A stretch of 64,000 nt of DNA. Source: Kuafuiihalomonas sp039024635 (GTDB taxonomy: Bacteria > Myxococcota > Kuafuiibacteriia > Kuafuiibacteriales > Kuafuiibacteriaceae). The number at the start of each line of letters is the position of its first letter. Position 1 is the first letter of the stretch. The stretch is from assembly GCA_039024635.1 (NCBI GenBank), contig JBCCQA010000003.1:221172-285171 (forward strand), read 5' to 3'. Below are positions 58,535 to 64,000 of this stretch, one piece after another. The notes under the pieces were generated by a model, which saw only the letters and a program-made list of their open reading frames with translations, made no database searches and was not told the origin of the DNA. A program made the translations under genes and the position numbers.

Positions 58535-60394
58535 TCAGTGCATCGGCTGCGGTCCATCTCGAAGCTCGAGCTCGATGCGACCCAGCTCTTCATCAGCCTC
58601 GGCGATCTCCACCTTCACCTTGTCCCCGACTCGGAGACGACCGCTGCCCCAGTCGAAGCGGTCCCCCCGGTACTCGGCTCCATCGGGAAGGTGCTCATCG
58701 GGGAGGGTCGCCGTGACGCCTGAACCGAACAGATACACGACGAGGCCGAAGGTCTTGGCCGCAACCACCCGCCCATCGAAGCGCTGCCCGAGCTTCTTCT
58801 TGAAGAAGCGGGCCGCCAGCATGCGCTCCCGCTCCGCCTCGGCCTTGGACGCTCGACGGCTCAAATCGTTGAGCCGCTCCGAAAGCTCCTCCAGCTCCTT
58901 CTTGCTCCCGTCGAAGCTACGCTGGCCCTGTAAGAAGGCCTTCACCATCCGATGCACGGCCAGGTCGGCGTAGCGACGAATGGGCGAGGTGAAGTGAAGA
59001 TAGGTAGGCGAACCCAAGCCGAAGTGCTGCCCAGCGTCAGTCTGATAGCGGGCCGGACCCAATATCTTTCCGAGGATCGAGCTCATGGCCCTGGCCGACG
59101 GTGTTTGGGCGTACTGGTGCTCGAAGGCGGCCAGGCTCCGAGGCGTGAGCTGTCGCCCGAACCCGGGCCGAAAACCGGACCGACGAGCGGAGTCGGACAG
59201 CGCATCGACCTGCTTCTGCGACGGTGCGGGATGAATCCGAAAGACGGCGGGCACGCCCCGGTCCACCAGCCAACGGGCCACCGCTTCATTGGCCGCCACC
59301 ATCAAACGCTCCACCAAGTCGTGAGCCTCGTTCCCGGCGCGCTCTGCGAAGTCGACGGGCTCTCCGTCGTCTCCCATCTCGATCTTGGCCTCCGCCCGAA
59401 GGATGCGAACGCCTCCTCGTGCTTCCCGGGTCGCTGAAATGCGACTAGCCGCGGTGCGGAGCCAGCCCAAGCAGTCGGCGACGGCCTCCGGAAGCTCAGC
59501 CGCCTCACCTTCAGCCTCGAACACCGAAGCTACCTCTTCGTAGGACAGCCGACGATCGGAACAGATGAGGCTCTCGTAGATGTCGACGGCGCTCACGAGG
59601 CCTTCGGGGTCGATGCGGAGTTCGACCGTCACGGCAGCCCGCGTCTGTTCGGGAAGCAGGGAGCAGCGGTCTTCGCTCAAGGAGCGAGGCAGCATGGGCG
59701 TCACCCCACCGGCCAGATAGACGCTGGTGCCTCGGCGCCGAGCCTCCTCGTCCAAGGCTGAACCGGCGGGGACAAGGGCGCCGACGTCGGCGATGCTCAC
59801 GAAGACCCGCAGCGCTCCGGTCTCGTCGGCCGGGAGAGCAGACAGGGCATCATCCAGGTCCATGCTCTTGGGCCCGTCGATTGTAAGGGTGGTCAGCGCT
59901 CTGAGATCTCTTCTTTGAGCCTGGGCCTCAGGCTTGAATTCGGGGAGTTCACTCAGGACGTCCTCTGGGAACTCGGTACGCAGGCCATAGCGGGCCCGCA
60001 CACGTTCAAGGGCGGCTTCGCTTTCGTCGACCACCCGCTCGAAGACCAGAACTTCTCCCCGAATCCGTCCCAAGGCCTGCCCCTGGGCGTCCCTGGCCCC
60101 CTCCAAAGGCCAGTCCGAGTTCGAGATGAGCCGGTCCGGCCGCAGACGAACCTCTCGGCCCCTGCGAACAATCGTGCCGAACAGCGTGGTCCGGTTGCGC
60201 CGTAGGAACTCGATGTCGGCTGCGCCGAATCGGTTCCTACCGGTCCTGACGACCTTGGCCCGCACCAAGTCGCCGTGAAGGAAGGGCCGAAGCTCAGGGG
60301 GAGGTATGAAGGCCGAGCGCGAGCCCTGCTCGGTCTCGTACTCGAGAAAGCCGAAGCCTCGAGCGTGTACCCGGACTCGGCCCTCGACCTTCAT
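58535..60394 (-). CDS. Ribonuclease R / RNB-family exoribonuclease
   Basis: 619 aa, shorter than E. coli RNase R (813). It begins directly at an OB-like segment (VHARGFGFLEYETEQGSRSA, FIPPPELRPFLHGDLV), then the RNB domain with TLTIDGPKSMDLDDALSALP (catalytic Asp cluster), LSEDRCSLLPEQTRAAVTVE, YLHFTSPIRRYADLAVHRMV, and a C-terminal S1-like domain (FDGRVVAAKTFGLVVYLFGS). Degrades structured RNA 3' to 5'. Gene symbol left blank because RNase II/R subtype is not certain. Three bases after the bactofilin stop. Confidence 0.9.
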   Translation of the reverse strand: MKVEGRVRVHARGFGFLEYETEQGSRSAFIPPPELRPFLHGDLVRAKVVRTGRNRFGAADIEFLRRNRTTLFGTIVRRGREVRLRPDRLISNSDWPLEGARDAQGQALGRIRGEVLVFERVVDESEAALERVRARYGLRTEFPEDVLSELPEFKPEAQAQRRDLRALTTLTIDGPKSMDLDDALSALPADETGALRVFVSIADVGALVPAGSALDEEARRRGTSVYLAGGVTPMLPRSLSEDRCSLLPEQTRAAVTVELRIDPEGLVSAVDIYESLICSDRRLSYEEVASVFEAEGEAAELPEAVADCLGWLRTAASRISATREARGGVRILRAEAKIEMGDDGEPVDFAERAGNEAHDLVERLMVAANEAVARWLVDRGVPAVFRIHPAPSQKQVDALSDSARRSGFRPGFGRQLTPRSLAAFEHQYAQTPSARAMSSILGKILGPARYQTDAGQHFGLGSPTYLHFTSPIRRYADLAVHRMVKAFLQGQRSFDGSKKELEELSERLNDLSRRASKAEAERERMLAARFFKKKLGQRFDGRVVAAKTFGLVVYLFGSGVTATLPDEHLPDGAEYRGDRFDWGSGRLRVGDKVKVEIAEADEELGRIELELRDGPQPMH

Positions 60395-60397
60395 GAA

Positions 60398-60820
60398 TCA
60401 ACCGTTGGCCGGAGGTGGAGGGGGCATCTTCTTGTCGCCGCCCTGCTCGGAGCTCATCTTGCAGGTACCGTCGAAGAGGACGCCCTTCTCAATAATGAGA
60501 GCGGGGGTGCTCACGTTACCCTTCAGCCTCCCCGGTGCTTTGATCTCCACCGAAGCCTTGGCCACGATATCGCCTTCGACGCTGCCGTTGATGACGACGC
60601 TACCTACCTTGAGGCTGGCCTTCACCTCGGCCCCAGGCCCGATGAGGAGGAGATCCTTGGTTTCGATCTCGCCCTCGAACTTGCCGTCGATCCGGACGGC
60701 GCCACTGAAAGCCAGCTTGCCATTGAATTTGGCCTCCCGGCCAAGGATGGTGTGGGCGTCGGCGGGGTTGATGCGCGCGCTTGGGGGTGCGGTCTCTTCT
60801 CGCTTACCTAGGACTGCCAT
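60398..60820 (-). CDS. Bactofilin
   Basis: 140 aa: a short N-terminal tail, then the beta-helical DUF583 core in repeated strands (LAFSGAVRIDGKFEGEIETK, LLLIGPGAEVKASLKVGSVV, INGSVEGDIVAKASVEIKAP, GRLKGNVSTPALIIEKGVLF), and a Lys/Pro tail ending PPPPPANG. Bactofilins polymerise into filaments without nucleotide; in Myxococcus they organise ParAB-associated structures. ATG 60820 chosen. The parB gene lies upstream on the same strand, separated by a repeat element, and RNase R follows. Confidence 0.92.
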   Translation of the reverse strand: MAVLGKREETAPPSARINPADAHTILGREAKFNGKLAFSGAVRIDGKFEGEIETKDLLLIGPGAEVKASLKVGSVVINGSVEGDIVAKASVEIKAPGRLKGNVSTPALIIEKGVLFDGTCKMSSEQGGDKKMPPPPPANG

Positions 60821-60950
60821 GGGCCGGGACCCTAGACGCCCCCAGGCCTGGGGTCTAGGCCGGGTTCGGAGAGGTATGTGGCAGTAGGGTGCCGCCCGAT
60901 TCCTAGCCCCCGTTGCACTTCCTATGGCCTCAGGGCTTCGGCCTCCGCTC

Positions 60951-61045
60951 GCAGCGAGTAGAGCCGAGTCGAGCGCAAGCCCGAGTTCAGCGGAGTGAGT
61001 GTAGAAGGGTAGGCACGGCATCGCCGGGACCGGGCCCCCAGGTAG
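60951..61045. repeat. Dispersed repeat element near the parB 3' end
   Basis: Reads GCAGCGAGTAGAGCCGAGTC, GAGCGCAAGCCCGAGTTCAG, CGGAGTGAGTGTAGAAGGGT, AGGCACGGCATCGCCGGGAC then CGGGCCCCC, aligning block by block with the 63767-63901 copy. About 50 bases separate its core from the parB stop; the intervening sequence has the GGGGCTC edge directly at the stop. Confidence 0.8.
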
Positions 61046-61093
61046 CAAAGCGGCGCAGACCGCGTAGCGGTCGGAGTCGCGCGCAGTGAGCCC

Positions 61094-61984
61094 CTAAGTA
61101 CCATCCAGAAGCTGCTCCACCAGCCGGTTGAGTTCGTCGGGGCTGGCGAAGTCGATTTCGATTCGCCCCCGTCGGCCGGCGGCCTGTATCCGCACCTTGG
61201 TGCCGAGGCCGCGCCGGAGGGCTTCTTGGGTCTGTTTGACGGCAGGCGCACCGCCGGGGAGCTGCGCATAGGGGTCGACGTCGCCCCGGCCTTTGGGCTC
61301 AGCCCGGAGCGTACGGACGCGGCGCTCGACCTCGCGCACCGATAGACCTTTACGGACGGTCTCTCGCGCCATCTTTACCATGAGCTCCTCGTCCTCGAGG
61401 GCGAGAAGGGCGCGGGCATGGCCCATGGACAGGGCCCCTGCTACGACCTGTCGACGGACCTCATCGGGCAACTTGAGAAGACGAAGTGCGTTGGCGATGG
61501 TCGAGCGATCCCGACTCACCCGCTGAGCGAGCTGCTCCTGGGTCAGGTTGCCGCCATCCAGGATGCGCCGATAGGCCTCAGCCTCTTCGATGGCGTTGAG
61601 ATCCTCTCGCTGGATGTTCTCTATGAGCGCCCATTCGAAGGAGATGTCATCGGTGAGGTCTTTGATGATGACGTCGATCTCTTTTAGACCTGCCCTTTGG
61701 CAGGCACGCCACCGACGCTCGCCCGCTATCAGTTCGTATCCACTCTCCTTCTTTCGAACCAGCACCGGCTGCATGAGCCCGTGCCGGGCGATGCTGTCAG
61801 CAAGCTCAGCCAAGGAGCCATCGTCGAAGTTCTTCCGTGGTTGGGAGCGACTGGGCCGAACATCCTCGATGGCGACCTTGTTGCTCGGAGACCGAGTGGG
61901 CTTGGCTTCGGGCGCGCGATGCTGTTGCGGGATGAGCGCGCCCAGCCCCTTCCCGAGCGCCTGTCGTTTTGGCCCCGGCGGCAT
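61094..61984 (-). CDS. parB: Chromosome-partitioning protein ParB
   Basis: 296 aa. N-terminal LGKGLGALIP; CTP-binding region with box GERRWRA (residues 88-94) and ENIQREDLNAIEEAEAY; helix-turn-helix for parS, LTQEQLAQRVSRDRSTIANA; C-terminal dimerisation domain ending ELNRLVEQLLDGT. ParB loads on parS and spreads as a CTP switch. No parA is adjacent: the upstream neighbour is an archaemetzincin-like gene. A bactofilin gene lies downstream. I saw no parS-like palindrome in the window. The start ATG is 26 bases after the stop of the neighbouring gene. Confidence 0.95.
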   Translation of the reverse strand: MPPGPKRQALGKGLGALIPQQHRAPEAKPTRSPSNKVAIEDVRPSRSQPRKNFDDGSLAELADSIARHGLMQPVLVRKKESGYELIAGERRWRACQRAGLKEIDVIIKDLTDDISFEWALIENIQREDLNAIEEAEAYRRILDGGNLTQEQLAQRVSRDRSTIANALRLLKLPDEVRRQVVAGALSMGHARALLALEDEELMVKMARETVRKGLSVREVERRVRTLRAEPKGRGDVDPYAQLPGGAPAVKQTQEALRRGLGTKVRIQAAGRRGRIEIDFASPDELNRLVEQLLDGT

Positions 61985-62010
61985 GGGGGTCGACGCTAGC
62001 GAAATGATCG

Positions 62011-62670
62011 TCAGGATGACAGGGTGATTAAGCGCTTCTTGCAGTTGGCGCAGAGACCGTGACCCCGCTTGTCGATCTCGGCCACGGAAGCGGCGTAGAA
62101 CATGACACAGCGGTTGTTGGGGCAGTGAGCCAAGCCCCTGAGCAGCCCAACCTGGTGGATGGCTTCGGAGATCAGGCGCTTCTTCAGCTGCTCATCCCGC
62201 ATCTCGAGGGTTCCGGAGTCCGCTTTGAGACGGGCCAGGCTAATGAGCGCGGAGCGGGTCGACCGGTCGGCCTCACCAAAGACGAAGGGGACCTCGGGAA
62301 CGAAGAGGTCCTCGCCCAAGACGCCGATGGCAGCGTCCCACTCCGAACGTCGGCTGGCTTCGACCCGCTTCATGATGGCGGCCGAGTGGTACTGGTTTCG
62401 GGTCGGATTGAAGGCGTACTTCGGAACGGGGAGACGGGCTCCGATCTCCACGGGGCGACCGAAGACTTCCACCAGTGGCCGCCGAACGAAGTCGAATCGA
62501 CCAACGTCGATTCGACCAACCGGGAGCAGCACGATGGGCGCGAGAGCCCCCGGGTCCCGATCCCGCTCATCGAGCGGCTCCGCGGGCAAGGGCTGCGCCG
62601 GGAGCGTGCTCGGCTCGAATGCGAAATCAGTGCCCGGAAATGGTTTTTGCAACCTATGCCGTGACACCAT
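62011..62670 (-). CDS. Archaemetzincin-family protein with lost catalytic residues
   Basis: About 219 aa. The family strands are clear: APIVLLPVGRIDVGRFDFV and AFNPTRNQYHSAAIMKRV (family YNPxRxQYHSTAIL). The zinc site should read HExxHxxGxxHC; here it is IHQVGLLRGLAHC, so the catalytic Glu is Gln and the second His is Leu. The structural zinc motif C-PNNR-C-V-M and CANC is intact. It should therefore fold but not cleave peptides. ATG 62670 is taken; a GTG at 62700 is possible. Directly upstream of parB on the same strand, 26 bases apart, suggesting cotranscription. Confidence 0.78.
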   Translation of the reverse strand: MVSRHRLQKPFPGTDFAFEPSTLPAQPLPAEPLDERDRDPGALAPIVLLPVGRIDVGRFDFVRRPLVEVFGRPVEIGARLPVPKYAFNPTRNQYHSAAIMKRVEASRRSEWDAAIGVLGEDLFVPEVPFVFGEADRSTRSALISLARLKADSGTLEMRDEQLKKRLISEAIHQVGLLRGLAHCPNNRCVMFYAASVAEIDKRGHGLCANCKKRLITLSS

Positions 62671-62755
62671 GAATTCCCGAACCCAGCGAAAGGCTGTCAC
62701 CCAGTCTGGGTTCTGGCAACTACAAATACTTCTAAGCTAGGTTGGAGGGGAACGG

Positions 62756-63697
62756 ATGCTGCCCGGGTTCAATCACAACATCCGTCATCAAGGCCGCGTC
62801 TTCCACGTCCAGACCGAGGACAACGGCCTCACCGACCCACGCATCGTGACCCAGCTCTTCTTGGAAGGACATGTCCTCGCGGTGGAGCGGAGCGGCTACG
62901 CCGACTTGGTGCAAGGCCAGCAGGCTCACCGAGAGCGCCTCCGGGAGCGGATGCAGGGCCAGCACAAGAACATGCTCAAGAAGCTCGTGGAAGGTGGCTT
63001 CGACGGGCTCCTGGCAGGCTTCACCCCGGCGCCCGCGCCGGCCTCCCATCCCGTAGACCTCGCCCTCGGCGCTGCGATTCTGGCCGGAGCGGAGCTCGCG
63101 CCGGTGGCAGAAGCCGCCTGGGCCAACGTTCTTCCCCGGGCCCACAGCAGCCCGGGTCCCCGAACCTCGATTCTTCGACCCGACATCTCCTTTCCCGAGG
63201 AGATCGAGGACATCCCTCTCGACGACCTGGTCGACAACCTCGAAGAGTGGGAAGGCCCGACCACGGCCGAGCCACCCGCCGCTCCCCCAGCCCGTCGGGT
63301 CTCGTCCACGACCCAAGACACTCTCGTCGACGTTCGCCTCCCCGCCGCACTCCGCGCGGCGCAGCAGCGACTGAAAGCCCAGGCCCTGGGCCAGGAACCT
63401 CCACAGCCCAACATCCGGAAGGTTGCCATGAGACCGATGGTGGCCAAGGAGCGGGATAGCCGAGACCGCGCTCGGACGGTGCAGGACAAGGCACCGCCTC
63501 GCCGAGGCCCACCGAAGATACCGTCCAACGATCAGACGATGCTCGAGATCGATCCGGCCGCGCTCAAGGCGGCCATGGACCGGCAGCGGGCACGGCTCGA
63601 AAAGCAGAAGAAGAGCGGCTCCGGCAAACCCATCGTCGTTTCCGAGCCCTCCCTCGACGACGTCATCATGAACTACCTCAAGGACGATGATACTTAG
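62756..63697 (+). CDS. Conserved hypothetical protein (FHVQTED type)
   Basis: 313 aa. N-terminal MLPGFNHNIRHQGRVFHVQT, then EDNGLTDPRIVTQLFLEGHV, a sequence shared by many deltaproteobacterial proteins of unknown role. A helical segment (AHRERLRERMQGQHKNMLKK) follows, then a Pro/Ser/Arg-rich disordered stretch (about 150-260) and a basic C-terminus with DPAALKAAMDRQRARLEKQK. No signal peptide. Divergent from the archaemetzincin gene, 85 bases apart. The TAG stop at 63695-63697 coincides with the edge of a dispersed repeat element. Confidence 0.7.
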   Translation: MLPGFNHNIRHQGRVFHVQTEDNGLTDPRIVTQLFLEGHVLAVERSGYADLVQGQQAHRERLRERMQGQHKNMLKKLVEGGFDGLLAGFTPAPAPASHPVDLALGAAILAGAELAPVAEAAWANVLPRAHSSPGPRTSILRPDISFPEEIEDIPLDDLVDNLEEWEGPTTAEPPAAPPARRVSSTTQDTLVDVRLPAALRAAQQRLKAQALGQEPPQPNIRKVAMRPMVAKERDSRDRARTVQDKAPPRRGPPKIPSNDQTMLEIDPAALKAAMDRQRARLEKQKKSGSGKPIVVSEPSLDDVIMNYLKDDDT

Positions 63698-64000
63698 GGG
63701 CCCGGCGCCGGCGAAGCCGGCACCTCCCTTCTACGTTCGCTTCGCGCAACGAAGTGGAGGACCCGAGGGGCCGGAACGAAGGCGCAGCGAGTGGAGCTGA
63801 GTCGAGCGCGAGCTCGAGCTCAGCGGAATGAGCGTAGATGGGTGGGCCCGGCTTCGCCGGGACCGGGACCCTCAGGAACGCAACGAAGTGGAGGACTCGT
63901 AGGGGCCGGAACGAAGGCGCAGCGAGTGGAGCTGAGTCGAGCGCGAGCTCGAGCTCAGCGGAATGAGCGTAGATGGGTGGGCCCGGCTTCGCCGGGACCG
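63698..64000. repeat. 135-bp tandem repeat at the window end, member of the dispersed family
   Basis: The stretch opens GGGCCCGGCGCCGGCGAAGC, the inverted form of the core. Tandem copies begin GGGGCCGGAACGAAGGCGCA at 63767 and 63902, a 135-bp period; the 99 bases of the second copy visible here match the first exactly. Each unit includes AGCTGAGTCGAGCGCGAGCT, CGAGCTCAGCGGAATGAGCG, TAGATGGGTGGGCCCGGCTT and CGCCGGGACCGGGACCCTC. The array continues beyond the window. Confidence 0.9.

Noticed and set aside
56737..58716. A 659-residue plus-strand open frame
   Set aside because: Antisense to penicillin acylase, whose signal peptide, Ntn motif and conserved blocks are on the minus strand.
61094..61984. 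A nearby parS site
   Set aside because: I looked for the palindrome TGTTTCACGTGAAACA and close variants across the window and found none; a proper motif scan would be needed to be sure.

Overview
This is a GC-rich chromosomal window that reads as Myxococcota (deltaproteobacterial lineage). The evidence is an mglB-mglA polarity pair almost superimposable on the Myxococcus proteins, an RpoH-type sigma factor, a bactofilin beside parB, a Ser/Thr kinase joined to MshEN, receiver and PATAN domains, and many lipoproteins. Two of those lipoproteins carry an Asp-Met-Gly (DMG) rich tract just after the lipidated cysteine, which I associate with Bradymonadales and related myxobacterial orders. I cannot place it to genus.

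Layout. 1-2.6 kb: a PAS histidine kinase running off the left edge and a TonB-family protein. 2.7-10.7 kb: housekeeping genes outside their usual operons (rplC with its own sigma70-like promoter, rlmE, nuoD, ybeY, speA, pcnB), then a 41-residue basic protein and a protein with a 36-bp coding repeat. 10.7-23 kb: secreted and lipid-anchored proteins, dominated by two tandem giant lipoprotein metalloproteases (1509 and 1305 aa). 23-30 kb: a 69-bp tandem repeat, mglB-mglA, mutY with a downstream pseudokinase, a tRNA-Lys with its promoter, lipoproteins, a Nudix protein and a probably frameshifted gene. 30-42.5 kb: polA without proofreading residues, a multidomain kinase, a 1-Cys peroxiredoxin, and the operon sigma factor > inactive asparagine-synthetase-like protein > HEAT-like protein > degenerate HD-GYP protein, with a divergent ferredoxin. 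42.5-60.4 kb: a DASS transporter, an S1-domain protein, nnr-tsaE, an SDR, a hydrolase, a membrane protein, class I aldolase, a photolyase, penicillin acylase and RNase R. 60.4-64 kb: bactofilin, parB, an archaemetzincin with a lost active site, a conserved hypothetical protein, and the start of a 135-bp tandem repeat.

Three themes stand out. First, several proteins keep a recognisable enzyme fold but lack catalytic residues: an AsnB-like protein, an HD-GYP protein, a pseudokinase, an archaemetzincin and a Nudix protein. Two of them share one operon headed by an RpoH-type sigma factor; I regard this as the best candidate for an undescribed system. Second, a dispersed repeat family (core GGCTTCGCCGGGACCGGGA) sits at gene 3' ends in one orientation relative to the gene and touches, or apparently supplies, the stop codon. 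Third, two divergent gene pairs share a CATG in which both start codons overlap.

The longest stretch without a gene is 22966-23316, which is mostly the 69-bp repeat. No CRISPR array, insertion sequence, prophage, rRNA or parS-like site was seen.
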